Below are positions 1-8,149 of a stretch of DNA of 9,969 nt, in pieces. This DNA is from Chitinophagaceae bacterium (lineage in GTDB: Bacteria > Bacteroidota > Bacteroidia > Chitinophagales > Chitinophagaceae): positions 1 to 9,969 of the forward strand of contig DOMR01000136.1 of NCBI GenBank assembly GCA_003509845.1, read 5' to 3'. The position numbers and the translations under genes were made by a program. Each line of letters opens with the position of its first letter. Positions within the stretch are counted from its first letter, which is position 1. Below the pieces are notes generated by a model, which worked only from the letters and a program-made list of their open reading frames with translations, did no database searches and had not been told where the DNA came from.

Positions 1-528
1 AAAAATATGTTTTTGAATTTCATTTATATTGCATTGTTGACGTTCTTGTTCCTCGGTTTTGTCGCTATTTATTTTATTGTCTCCATCCCATGCGATTATA
101 TTAAATTGGTCATTAGTTTTTAATTGGGAAGAAAAATCACTTTTGCTATTTAACCATGAACTGCTATCTATATTTCCTTTGATGGATAAGTAACTTGTTT
201 TACCCAGCAAGGGTTGCATAAAATGTAATGTATCATTTTTGCAAACTTGAATTGGGGTATTCAACGCAATGCTTTTATCATTTAATACTGGAACAAAATT
301 GGCACCTGAAATACAAATGGTATGTGCCTCGTTAAAAATAAAACTGCTTGCTGGAAAATGTAATTCAAAAATGGACGCCTCTTTTGGATTGCCAACAATT
401 ACATTTGTAAGCTGTGCTGATAAATAATCCAAATAACCACAAGGCGGGATGCCGATATGCTGAAAGCCATATCTGCCCTTATCTTGAAGGGTATCCATGA
501 TGCCTTGTTTTATAATTTGGATGGACAT
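1..528 (-). CDS. pxpC: 5-oxoprolinase subunit C (PxpC/KipA family), N-terminal part
   Basis: This is the carboxyltransferase-like subunit of the bacterial ATP-dependent 5-oxoprolinase, which with PxpA and PxpB opens 5-oxoproline (pyroglutamate) to glutamate in the cytoplasm. Reading the minus strand from the ATG at 526-528 gives 176 uninterrupted codons, and the gene runs off the left edge. The family's usual length of roughly 290-330 residues means about half is missing. The N-terminus has the family pattern: IIKQGIMDTLQDKGRYG at residues 5-21 (usual form 'kpGl.ttvQDlGR.G'), then GIPPCGYLD (usual 'GvP.sGamD'), a LTNVIVGNP stretch and ISGANF. It starts 13 bp after the pxpB stop, so the two are surely co-transcribed. 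There is no signal peptide. The start is supported by the motif lying close behind it. Family assignment is firm; activity in 5-oxoproline metabolism is inferred from the family. Confidence 0.9.
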   Translation of the reverse strand, partial: MSIQIIKQGIMDTLQDKGRYGFQHIGIPPCGYLDYLSAQLTNVIVGNPKEASIFELHFPASSFIFNEAHTICISGANFVPVLNDKSIALNTPIQVCKNDTLHFMQPLLGKTSYLSIKGNIDSSSWLNSKSDFSSQLKTNDQFNIIAWDGDNKINSDKTEEQERQQCNINEIQKHIF

Positions 529-541
529 TTGCGAATAATTA

Positions 542-1261
542 TTAAAGTTCGTTTTGATTGAATGATTCAAATTCAGCAAGTGTGATGGGATAAAATTTTA
601 CACAATCTCCCATCTTGAATTTGGATAAAATAGCAGGATCCTTGTCAAAAATTTTCAAGGGTGTTCGTCCAATAATTTGCCAGCCCCCTGGCGAAGGCAT
701 CGGATAAACTCCTGTTTGTGCACCTGCAATACCTACACTGCCGGCGGATACATTTTTTCTTGGCTGCGGATGTCTTGCTGTTTGTATTTTAATATTTACA
801 TCACCCATATAAGCAAAGCCTGGCATAAACCCCAGGCAATACACTTGATAAATGTTTTCGGAATGAATTTTTATTATTTCAGCAATGGATAAATTTAATT
901 TTGTTGACATGCTTATTAAATCAATACCAAAATTTTCATCATAACAAACAGGAACTTCAATAATTTTATTTACCTCTTTAGTAGCGACTTCAGTTTTTCT
1001 TTCGCTTGCAAATTTTTCAATTAAATCATTTGCAAATGCTATTGGTTCATGCATTAGCGCAATATCATAAATCAAAGTAAGGGTATGATAGGAGGGAATG
1101 ATGTCTTTTATTTCCTTCAGCTGCAGTGAAGAAATAAAATCGTGGAAACATTTTATTTCACTAATCATCGCTTGATCCATTTTTTCAGGAACATAAAACT
1201 GAATGGCATGATCACCTAAGGCCTGTGCTTTCCAGTTAAAATTTGAAAAAATCTTAGTCAT
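542..1261 (-). CDS. pxpB: 5-oxoprolinase subunit B (PxpB/KipI family)
   Basis: This 239-residue protein is the PxpB subunit of ATP-dependent 5-oxoprolinase; the Bacillus homologue KipI was first described as an inhibitor of the sporulation kinase KinA. Visible family features are the N-terminal LGDHAI (residues 15-20), the PSYHTLTLIYD segment (56-66), IEVPVCYD (101-108), the hallmark YCLGFMPGFAYMG (141-153), and the long conserved block at 167-201 containing PRKNVSAGSVGIAG, QTGVYP and SPGGWQIIGRTP. Length is normal for the family and the gene looks intact. It is the first gene of the minus-strand unit, with pxpC 13 bp downstream; pxpA (LamB/YcsF family) is not in the window and would be expected beyond the left edge. 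No clear promoter was found upstream; the best minus-strand -7-like element, TACATTTA at 1283-1290, lacks a -33 partner. KipI-type kinase regulation is unlikely in a Bacteroidota background, so the metabolic role is preferred. Confidence 0.95.
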   Translation of the reverse strand: MTKIFSNFNWKAQALGDHAIQFYVPEKMDQAMISEIKCFHDFISSLQLKEIKDIIPSYHTLTLIYDIALMHEPIAFANDLIEKFASERKTEVATKEVNKIIEVPVCYDENFGIDLISMSTKLNLSIAEIIKIHSENIYQVYCLGFMPGFAYMGDVNIKIQTARHPQPRKNVSAGSVGIAGAQTGVYPMPSPGGWQIIGRTPLKIFDKDPAILSKFKMGDCVKFYPITLAEFESFNQNEL

Positions 1262-1381
1262 GATTTTGAAATAGTAGGTAACTAAATGTAGCTTTTTTAG
1301 CGGGTGAGATGTATTATTTGAGTTAGATTTTTAACTTTTGAGCTTTAAAGCCTCCACAATATTTAATAAGATTTTTGCATA

Positions 1382-1412
1382 TTTGGTATTAAAACATTTA
1401 TACATATAATTG
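1382..1412 (+). promoter_or_regulatory. Candidate Bacteroidota-type promoter for susCD
   Basis: TTTG at 1382-1385 is followed after exactly 19 bp by TATAATTG at 1405-1412. This matches the Bacteroidota housekeeping pattern of a -33 TTTG and a -7 TAnnTTTG at five of six defined -7 positions. Transcription would start near 1418-1420 and leave an untranslated leader of about 220 nt before susC. The match was made by eye in AT-rich DNA, where chance hits are common. Confidence 0.4.
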
Positions 1413-1459
1413 ATAATCAGTTTATTATGTATTTTTTCCACAAACATTCATGACAAATA

Positions 1460-1485
1460 GGGGTAAAAAACCCCCCCTTTTTTTT
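1460..1485 (+). other. Leader hairpin followed by C7-T8 homopolymer tract
   Basis: GGGGT at 1460-1464 can pair with ACCCC at 1470-1474 across an A5 loop. The C run continues to 1477 (seven C) and passes into eight T at 1478-1485. On the plus strand the order hairpin then T-run resembles a weak intrinsic terminator; on the minus strand no T-run follows the stem. It lies inside the predicted susC leader, about 40 nt after the proposed transcription start, so it could act as an attenuator. The stem is only 5 bp, and the tract may simply be a slippage-prone repeat. Confidence 0.35.
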
Positions 1486-1641
1486 GTTAACGTAGTCATA
1501 AAGCCGTAATATTATGGTACGATTGAGACATTTTTAAACAAAATTTTTTAACCTTAATGAGGCGGTTCAATTGATTTTTGAGATTACCATTATTTCAATA
1601 TCACTTTAACTTCTTTCTTAAACAGACCAAACATCATTCTT

Positions 1642-4600
1642 ATGAAAAGTATGCTTTTAGTTTTTTGTAGTGTTCTGTGCATGTTCTCCGCAACATTCGC
1701 ACAAACAAGACAAGTTACCGGTAAGGTAACAGGGGCTGACAATCAGGCCGTAGCTTCTGCTACAATCAAGGTCAAGGGTAGCAATGCTGCTACTACAACC
1801 AATGCTGATGGAACATTTAGTTTGAAAGCACCAGCGGGTAGCTTTGTATTACAAGTCTCTTCATTGGGATTTGCAGCCAAAGAAGTTACTGTAGGCGCTT
1901 CTCAAGCAACAGTAAATGTTTCTTTAACAGCGCAATCAAATGACTTATCTGAAGTCGTTGTAACTGCGTTAGGTATTAAGCGTGAAAAGAAATCATTAAC
2001 TTATGCATCTCAACAAGTTGCAGGTGATGAGCTTAGAAGAGCTGCTGGTCCTAACTTTATGGAAGGATTAAGTGGTAAAGCTGCTGGTATCGATATTAAA
2101 ATTAGTGGATCAGGTGCTGGTGGATCTACGAAAGCTGTTTTGAGAGGTGCGAAATCACTTCTTGGAACTAGTGAAGCACTTTATGTTATTGACGGGGTTC
2201 CAATGGTAAATAACAAAGGTGGTCAACCAGGTTCTTACGGTGGAAACGACCGTGGAGATGGTTTATCTGCTATCAATCCTGCTGATATCGAAAATATTAG
2301 TGTTTTAAGAGGCGCAAACGCATCAATCCTTTATGGTAGCCAAGGTGCGAATGGTGTTATCTTAATTACAACTAAAAAAGGTAAAGCAGGTAAAACTGTA
2401 GTTGATTTCAATTCAAGTACTGTATTTGAGCAAGTAACAGGAATTCCTGAAATGCAATTTATGTATGGTACTGCAGGTGGTGATCTTAACTGGTCTAAAG
2501 TGAAAGGAAATTATCAAAAAGATTATGTTAAAGATTTCTTCCAAACTGGTATCACTGCAACAAACTCTGTGAATGTGAGTGGTGGAAATAATCAAACAAC
2601 TGCTTATTTCTCTTTCTCTAATATTACAGCGAAAGGAGCAATGCCTACGAATACTTATGATAAGAATACAATTACATTAAACCAATCAACTAAGTTGTTT
2701 AGTGATAAAATTACTTTGAGTTCAAATGTAATTTTCTCTAACGAAAAATCATACAATCGTCCAGGAGCAGGTTACTACAATAACCCATTGACTGGTTTGT
2801 ATACTTTTGCGCGTGAAAAAGATTTCGCTAAATACAAACAAGATTACCAAGTATTTGATCCAGCTAGAAACCTTTACAAGCAAAACTGGTATTCAACTTA
2901 TGAGTTTCAAAACAACCCTTATTTTGAAGTTAACAACAACTCAAAGTTGGCGACAAACAATCGTGTGATTGCGAACGTGAAATTGTCATATGATATCGCT
3001 AAACATTTAAAGTTTGAAACAAGAGGTAACATCGATTACAATGATGTTTTATTTGATAACAGATATGTTGCTGGTGGAAACTCAGTGAGCGTGAGTCCTA
3101 ATGGAACTTGGAATTATACTAAATATAAAGATCAGTCTTTATATGCGGACGGAATCTTAAGTTACAATAACAATTTTGGTGACTTTAGTGTTACAGGACT
3201 ATTGGGAGCTAGTTACCAAAAAAATACCTTCAACGATGGTATGAATGTGGGTAATGGAACTGTTCCTTTACAATATCCTAACTTCTTCTCTTTCTCTAAT
3301 ATACCTTACAATGTGATGTTTAATTCAACTTTAAACAGAACAATTAAGCAAGGTGCATTTGCAAGTGCAAATATTGGTTATAAGGATATGGTATATTTAG
3401 ACGTTTCAGCGCGTAATGACTGGGCTTCTACTTTAGCATTAACTGGAAACCAATCTTATTTATATCCAGCGTTTGGTTTGTCAGCAATTATTAGCCAAAT
3501 GGTTGAATTACCTGAAGTTATTTCTTATTTAAAATTAAGAGCTTCTCGTTCTGAAACTGGTAATGAGGTTCCTTTTAACGTGGTTAATCCTTACAACTCA
3601 ATTGGTGGTGCAGGTGGTCCTGCTGGTATCGGTGGAATTAACCGTAACTCACAGGTTCCTTTCACTAATTTGAAAGCTGAGATTATTGTAAGTGATGAGA
3701 TAGGTGCTGAAGTTAGATTTTTGAAAGGTAGATTAGGACTTGATGTAACTTATTACAATGCAGTAAGTACCAATCAATTTTTATCATTAGCTGCTCCTTC
3801 TGGATCAGGTTTTTCTTCTTACTATGTTAACGCTGGAAAAATCGTTAACAAAGGTTTTGAGGTTACCATCGATGCTGAGCCTATCAGAACTAACAATTTT
3901 AATTGGAAAACAAATATTAACTTATCTAAAAACCAAAATGAAATTGTTGAGTTAATCGCTTCTAATCCTAACTACCAAGTTGGTGGTAATGATGAAGGTT
4001 TTGAATCAATTATTAAAGCAGGTGGTTCATTTCTTGATTTGTATATTTTTAAATTTGCAAGAAATGCAGGTGGTCAAATCATTTTGAGTGCTGCTGGTGT
4101 TCCAACAAAAGCTGCAACAAGTACAAAAGTGGGTAATGTTAATCCTGATTTAATCGCAGGTTGGAATAACAACTTTACTTACAAAGATTTCTTTGCTAGC
4201 ATCCTTATCAATGGTAAGTTTGGTGGTGTCGCTTTCTCTAAAACTGAAGCATTCTTAGATTCTTATGGTGTAAGCCAAAGAACTGCTGATGCAAGAGCAG
4301 GTGCAACTATTCCAATTAATGCAATTTCAAGTACTGGTACCGCAGTTACATCAATTGATCCAGCTGTTTATTATTCAGCGATTGGAGATAGAAATGGAAT
4401 TATGGAACCGTATGTGTTTTCTAGAACTAACATTAGATTAGGTCAATTAGCTTTAGGTTATACTTTAAAAGTTAAAAATGCTAGCTTACCAATCAAAGCT
4501 GCTTCATTCTCTTTAGTAGGAAGAAACTTATTCTTCTTCTTCAAGGAAGCACCATTTGATCCTGAACAATCTATGAGTACTGGAAATGGAATGCAATCAA

Positions 4601-4662
4601 ATGATGTATTCAGCATGCCTTCTACAAGATCAGTTGGATTTAACATCAAGTTAACTTTCTAA
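1642..4662 (+). CDS. susC: SusC/RagA-family TonB-dependent outer-membrane transporter
   Basis: This 1006-residue protein is the outer-membrane barrel of a SusCD nutrient importer, driven by TonB. In order: a signal peptide at 1-20 with likely cleavage after TFA; a carboxypeptidase-regulatory-like (CarboxypepD_reg) domain at about 22-98; the TonB-box region EVVVTALG at 104-111; a plug domain at about 116-245 with YVIDGVPM (181-188); the SusC signature at 219-249 (VLRGANASILYGSQGANGV and then ILITTKKGK); and a barrel to the end, which finishes in phenylalanine as outer-membrane barrels usually do. No N-terminal STN domain is present, so it is not the signalling type that works with an anti-sigma factor. 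Glycine is mostly GGT and alanine often GCT, a bias consistent with high expression. SusD follows after 20 bp. The substrate cannot be read from the sequence: oligosaccharides are most common, but peptides and other ligands are known for this family. Confidence 0.96.
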   Translation: MKSMLLVFCSVLCMFSATFAQTRQVTGKVTGADNQAVASATIKVKGSNAATTTNADGTFSLKAPAGSFVLQVSSLGFAAKEVTVGASQATVNVSLTAQSNDLSEVVVTALGIKREKKSLTYASQQVAGDELRRAAGPNFMEGLSGKAAGIDIKISGSGAGGSTKAVLRGAKSLLGTSEALYVIDGVPMVNNKGGQPGSYGGNDRGDGLSAINPADIENISVLRGANASILYGSQGANGVILITTKKGKAGKTVVDFNSSTVFEQVTGIPEMQFMYGTAGGDLNWSKVKGNYQKDYVKDFFQTGITATNSVNVSGGNNQTTAYFSFSNITAKGAMPTNTYDKNTITLNQSTKLFSDKITLSSNVIFSNEKSYNRPGAGYYNNPLTGLYTFAREKDFAKYKQDYQVFDPARNLYKQNWYSTYEFQNNPYFEVNNNSKLATNNRVIANVKLSYDIAKHLKFETRGNIDYNDVLFDNRYVAGGNSVSVSPNGTWNYTKYKDQSLYADGILSYNNNFGDFSVTGLLGASYQKNTFNDGMNVGNGTVPLQYPNFFSFSNIPYNVMFNSTLNRTIKQGAFASANIGYKDMVYLDVSARNDWASTLALTGNQSYLYPAFGLSAIISQMVELPEVISYLKLRASRSETGNEVPFNVVNPYNSIGGAGGPAGIGGINRNSQVPFTNLKAEIIVSDEIGAEVRFLKGRLGLDVTYYNAVSTNQFLSLAAPSGSGFSSYYVNAGKIVNKGFEVTIDAEPIRTNNFNWKTNINLSKNQNEIVELIASNPNYQVGGNDEGFESIIKAGGSFLDLYIFKFARNAGGQIILSAAGVPTKAATSTKVGNVNPDLIAGWNNNFTYKDFFASILINGKFGGVAFSKTEAFLDSYGVSQRTADARAGATIPINAISSTGTAVTSIDPAVYYSAIGDRNGIMEPYVFSRTNIRLGQLALGYTLKVKNASLPIKAASFSLVGRNLFFFFKEAPFDPEQSMSTGNGMQSNDVFSMPSTRSVGFNIKLTF

Positions 4663-4682
4663 AAAAACAAAATTATTTTATT

Positions 4683-6257
4683 ATGAAAAAAATACTAATT
4701 GCGTCATTAATGTTGATTGCTATGGTGTCTTGTACTAAAGATTTCGAAAGTACAAACCAAAATCCCAATCAAATTTCTGATCAGCTACTTAAGCAAGACT
4801 TTAACCTGGTAGGTTCGCCTTTCTCAGGTATGTTGTTAAACCTTTTCGGAGGTCAAATTGAAGAAGATCTTTTACATGATTCTTGGATGGGGTATATGAA
4901 TACGCCTACGCCATTTGTTGGTAATGTAAACAATACTACTTATTACATTCGTTGGAACTCCTATTGGGGTCGCTCTTATAATAATGTAATGTCACCTTCC
5001 AGACAGGTAATAAGATTAGCTGGAGAAAACAATTTGCCATTATTTGCAACATGGGCAAAATTAATACGTGTAATGTCAATGTCTAAAACATCGGCTTATC
5101 ATGGACCAGTAATCTATTCAAACTATGGTGCAACTACTCCAGTTATCAATTATGATAAAGAGTCTGATTTGTACAATACTTTCTTCTTACAATTAGATTC
5201 AATCCAAGCTGATTTTGCTGCTAATAAAACTTATGCAGGTTTTGCTAAGTTTGACCCTAGCTACAAAGGAAGTATTCCTGCTTGGCAAAAATTGGTGAAT
5301 TCTATGAGATTAAGATTAGCGATGCGTTTGTCTAAAGTTTCTCCAAGTGTTGCTAAAACACAAGGTGAAAAAGCAATGGCTGATCCAGCTGGCTTAATAA
5401 ACACAAATGCTGAAAACTTCTTAGTTTCATTGAATGGTAATATTATGCCAGTAGCACAAATTTGTTTCCAATGGGATGATACTCGTATGGGTAGCGTTAT
5501 GGAATCATTTTTAGTTGGATTAAAAGATAATCGTATATCAAAATTCTATTCACCAGTAACAGATCCTGCATTATATGCTGATCATCCTACCGTTCCTTAC
5601 AAAGGAATCCGTAATGGTGCATATTGTGAAGCAAAAGCAGATAAAGTTCCTTACTCTAAGGTTTCTAACGACTTTAACAATGCACAAACAAGACGTGGAT
5701 TTACTGCATCTGAAGTTGCATTCTTAAAAGCAGAAGCTGCTTTAAGAGGATGGGCTGGTGCTGGTAGTGCAAAAACAAACTACGAGAATGGTGTTAAATT
5801 ATCATTCGAAGATTGGGGAGCAGGTGGCGTTGATGCTTATTTAGCTGATGCGACAAGTAAGCCAATTGATTATGTAGATCCTAAGGATGCACGTAATAGC
5901 AATAAAGCTGCTTCAACAATTACTGTAGCTTGGAGCGATGCTGATAATAATGAGTTGAAATTAGAAAAAATACTTACTCAAAAGTATATCAACACATTCA
6001 CTAATACTATGGAAGCATGGGTTGATTTCAGAAGAACTGGATACCCTAAGATTCCAACTGTAGCTAAGAATGATTCTAGCCCTGATTGGGGAGTTATTCC
6101 AAAGAACGAGTGGATTAAGAGAATGCCATTCATCAACGGTGAAAGAACAGGTAACACTGCTGGTGTTGCTGCTGCCGTTGCAACAATGGGTGCTGGCGGT
6201 AAAGATGATATCGCAACTCGTTTATGGTGGGATACTGGTAAGGCTACAAACTTCTAA
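4683..6257 (+). CDS. susD: SusD/RagB-family outer-membrane lipoprotein (SusD-like_2 type)
   Basis: This 524-residue surface lipoprotein is the partner and lid of the preceding SusC and binds the ligand for import. A lipoprotein signal peptide ends in AMVSC, with the lipidated cysteine at residue 17. The following TKDFE (K then acidic residues) resembles the Bacteroidota lipoprotein export signal that sends lipoproteins to the cell surface. FESTNQNPNQ just after it, and EAWVDFRRTGYPKIP at 444-458, fit the SusD-like_2 branch rather than the classical starch-binding SusD branch; this sub-family call is from motif memory. Length is typical and the gene is intact. It starts 20 bp after susC at an ATG preceded by A/T-rich sequence and shares the GGT/GCT-rich codon style of susC. 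A strong terminator 22 bp downstream ends the two-gene operon. Ligand unknown. Confidence 0.95.
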   Translation: MKKILIASLMLIAMVSCTKDFESTNQNPNQISDQLLKQDFNLVGSPFSGMLLNLFGGQIEEDLLHDSWMGYMNTPTPFVGNVNNTTYYIRWNSYWGRSYNNVMSPSRQVIRLAGENNLPLFATWAKLIRVMSMSKTSAYHGPVIYSNYGATTPVINYDKESDLYNTFFLQLDSIQADFAANKTYAGFAKFDPSYKGSIPAWQKLVNSMRLRLAMRLSKVSPSVAKTQGEKAMADPAGLINTNAENFLVSLNGNIMPVAQICFQWDDTRMGSVMESFLVGLKDNRISKFYSPVTDPALYADHPTVPYKGIRNGAYCEAKADKVPYSKVSNDFNNAQTRRGFTASEVAFLKAEAALRGWAGAGSAKTNYENGVKLSFEDWGAGGVDAYLADATSKPIDYVDPKDARNSNKAASTITVAWSDADNNELKLEKILTQKYINTFTNTMEAWVDFRRTGYPKIPTVAKNDSSPDWGVIPKNEWIKRMPFINGERTGNTAGVAAAVATMGAGGKDDIATRLWWDTGKATNF

Positions 6258-6278
6258 CCAAGTTTAAGGTAATATATT

Positions 6279-6315
6279 AAAAGCCTCCTTCCGAGAAATC
6301 GGAAGGAGGCTTTTT
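6279..6315 (+). terminator. Strong intrinsic terminator after susD
   Basis: A perfect 16-bp stem (6279-6294 pairing with 6299-6314) with a GAAA tetraloop is GC-rich in its middle. Its descending arm ends in a run of five T at 6311-6315, and its ascending arm starts with four A, so it may also work in reverse. It closes the susCD operon and separates it from the GMC-sulfatase unit. Confidence 0.93.
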
Positions 6316-6360
6316 CGTTTAGGGTGGTGCGTAATACTTGGAAAATTTATCCAGTTTCCA

Positions 6361-6392
6361 TTTGCGAACAATGAATAAGTGTATTAACTTTA
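6361..6392 (+). promoter_or_regulatory. Candidate Bacteroidota-type promoter for the GMC-sulfatase unit
   Basis: TTTG at 6361-6364, a 20-bp spacer and TAACTTTA at 6385-6392 match the -33/-7 pattern at five of six defined -7 positions. Transcription would begin near 6398, just after the susD terminator and 48-69 nt before the two plausible ATG starts of the next gene. If real, it rules out the upstream in-frame TTG at 6338 as the start. An alternative -7-like TATATTTT lies at 6405-6412 but has no -33 partner. Confidence 0.33.
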
Positions 6393-6466
6393 AGTATATC
6401 ATGCTATATTTTAACATAGAAACATACGCCGAAAAATTTATTAAAATGACAGGTAAAAAATATCCT

Positions 6467-8149
6467 ATGTCAACAAATGCAAATACCTATGATGCCATTG
6501 TTATTGGATCTGGAATAAGTGGTGGCTGGGCCGCAAAAGAATTGTGTGAGAAAGGATTAAAAACCTTGGTGCTTGAACGAGGTCGCGATGTGGTACATTC
6601 AAAAGATTATCCAACCGCAACAAAAAATCCTTGGGATTTTTCCCATCGAGGTAAAAAAACAAATGCATTAACTAAGGACAATCCTGTAGTAAGTAAGTGT
6701 TATGCATATAATGAAACATCAGAACACTTTTTTGTTAAAGACGCGGAGCATCCCTATATACAAGAGAAACCCTATGATTGGATCAGGGGTTATCAAGTAG
6801 GTGGAAAATCCTTGTTATGGGCAAGGCAAACGCAGCGCTGGAGTAAATTTGATTTTGAAGGACCAGCGCGCGATGGTTTTGGAAATTGGCCCATCAGTTA
6901 TAATGAATTAGCACCTTGGTATACGCATGTGGAAATATTTGCAGGCATTAGTGGCAACTACGACAAGTTGGAAACATTACCAGATGGTTCTTTTTTACCT
7001 GCATGGGAAATGAACTGTGTTGAAAAAGATATGCAGGCTAGTATCAATAAAAAATTTACCGATCGTCACGTCATACAAGGGCGTTGTGCGCATTTAACCG
7101 TGCCGCAACCCATACATATTGAACAGGGTAGGCAGCAGTGTCAAGCAAGGTCCTTATGTGAAAGAGGCTGTCCTTTCGGAGGTTATTTTAGTTCAAACGC
7201 ATCTACGATTCCTTGGGCACAAAAAACAGGAAATTTAACATTGCAAGTGAATTCAGTGGTGCATTCAATTATTTATGATGAAGCAAGTCAAAAAGCATCA
7301 GGCGTAAGAGTGATTGATAGTGAAACAAAAAAAGTAACGGAGTATTATGCAAAAATTATTTTTTTAAATGCTGCTACACTCAATACCAATTTAATTTTAT
7401 TGAATTCCACTTCAAAACGATTCCCCAATGGATTAGGCAATGACAATGGCTTATTAGGAAAGTATGTAGCGTTTCATAATTATCGTGGGGGATTAGCTGC
7501 AAATATTGATGGCCCCTTAGATAAATATTATTATGGTCGTCGTCCTACACAACCCATGATGCCTAATTTTAGAAATGTACACAAACAAGAAACTGATTTT
7601 CAAAGAGGCTATATGGTATTTTTTGGGGCAGGTCGTGGGCTTGCTTCTGCACAAGGTGTTGGCGCTGAATTTAAGGACCAGGCGACTGAATTAGGGGGAT
7701 GGCATGTATCCATGATGATGCAAGGGGAAACCGTGCCTAAAAAAACAAATCATGTTCGATTAAGTACGGATAAAAAAGATGCATGGGGCATTCCACAATT
7801 AATTACAAGTATCGAATATGATGCCAATGATGAACTATTATTAAAAGATTTCTTACAAACTGGTAGTGAATTACTAGATGCTGCAGGTTGTAAGGATATT
7901 CATTCCTGGGATACCAAACAAAATCCAGGATTAGATATACATGAAATGGGGGGTGTTCGTATGGGAAAGGATCCTGAAACTTCTTTATTGAATGAATGGA
8001 ATCAAATGCACCATTGTAAAAATGTGTTTGTAACCGATGGCGCTTGTATGGTTAGTACGGGTACACAAAATCCTTCACTTACTTTTATGGCATTAACAGC
8101 ACGTGCTGCTAATTATGCAGTTGAGCAAATGAAAAAAAATAATTTATAA
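6467..8149 (+). CDS. GMC-family FAD-dependent dehydrogenase, probable Fe-S large subunit
   Basis: This 560-residue flavoprotein belongs to the glucose-methanol-choline (GMC) oxidoreductases and should oxidise an alcohol group, likely of a sugar or glycoside, passing electrons to an acceptor other than oxygen. The FAD-binding Rossmann motif is GSGISGG at 14-20, with the ribose-binding glutamate at E37 in LERGRD. The C-terminal catalytic pair is His492 (HEMGGVRMG) and Asn535 (GTQNPSLTF). Cys225, Cys231 and Cys235 form C-x5-C-x3-C-P, like the cluster-binding motif of three-subunit FAD sugar dehydrogenases. There is no signal peptide; in relatives the large subunit is exported bound to a Tat-dependent small subunit, which is not adjacent here. 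The frame stays open back to a TTG at 6338, but those codons overlap promoter-like sequence and are unlike the family. ATG 6467 is chosen, and ATG 6446 (seven more residues) is equally possible. Codon use is less biased than in susCD. It resembles glucoside 3-dehydrogenase or fructose dehydrogenase large subunits; the substrate is not determined. Confidence 0.92.
   Translation: MSTNANTYDAIVIGSGISGGWAAKELCEKGLKTLVLERGRDVVHSKDYPTATKNPWDFSHRGKKTNALTKDNPVVSKCYAYNETSEHFFVKDAEHPYIQEKPYDWIRGYQVGGKSLLWARQTQRWSKFDFEGPARDGFGNWPISYNELAPWYTHVEIFAGISGNYDKLETLPDGSFLPAWEMNCVEKDMQASINKKFTDRHVIQGRCAHLTVPQPIHIEQGRQQCQARSLCERGCPFGGYFSSNASTIPWAQKTGNLTLQVNSVVHSIIYDEASQKASGVRVIDSETKKVTEYYAKIIFLNAATLNTNLILLNSTSKRFPNGLGNDNGLLGKYVAFHNYRGGLAANIDGPLDKYYYGRRPTQPMMPNFRNVHKQETDFQRGYMVFFGAGRGLASAQGVGAEFKDQATELGGWHVSMMMQGETVPKKTNHVRLSTDKKDAWGIPQLITSIEYDANDELLLKDFLQTGSELLDAAGCKDIHSWDTKQNPGLDIHEMGGVRMGKDPETSLLNEWNQMHHCKNVFVTDGACMVSTGTQNPSLTFMALTARAANYAVEQMKKNNL

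Larger units (their letters stand above)
1262..1641. other. Divergent intergenic region between pxpB and susC
   Basis: This 380-bp AT-rich stretch holds no plausible gene on either strand. It must carry the start signals for both the leftward pxp unit and the rightward susCD unit. The only well-formed elements seen are the plus-strand promoter candidate at 1382-1412 and the hairpin with C7-T8 tract at 1460-1485, listed separately. The last 155 bp before susC contain a weaker second promoter possibility (TTTG at 1483-1486, 20 bp, TAATATTA at 1507-1514, matching only four of six defined -7 positions). No tRNA, known riboswitch or operator palindrome was recognised. Confidence 0.7.

Noticed and set aside
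677..892. 71-residue plus-strand frame inside pxpB
   Set aside because: It lies entirely antisense to the strongly conserved part of pxpB and has no recognisable features.
1460..1485. Hairpin and T-run considered as the terminator of an upstream plus-strand gene
   Set aside because: There is no plus-strand gene to its left; the neighbouring genes run leftward from 1261.
2413..2595. 60-residue minus-strand frame inside susC
   Set aside because: Antisense shadow of the susC coding sequence; no motif and no start context of its own.
4458..4649. 63-residue minus-strand frame at the 3' end of susC
   Set aside because: Antisense shadow of the barrel's C-terminal strands; no independent support.
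6070..6267. 65-residue plus-strand frame overlapping the end of susD
   Set aside because: Out-of-frame overlap with a confident gene, with low-complexity leucine/valine content.
6279..6314. Perfect inverted repeat considered as a mobile-element end or attachment site
   Set aside because: The GAAA tetraloop, GC-rich stem and T-run directly after susD fit an intrinsic terminator; no second copy or transposase is present.
6338..6466. N-terminal extension of the GMC protein from a TTG start
   Set aside because: The 43 added residues do not resemble the family, which starts shortly before the YDAIVIGSG motif, and the stretch contains promoter-like elements. The start was moved to ATG 6467, with 6446 as the alternative.
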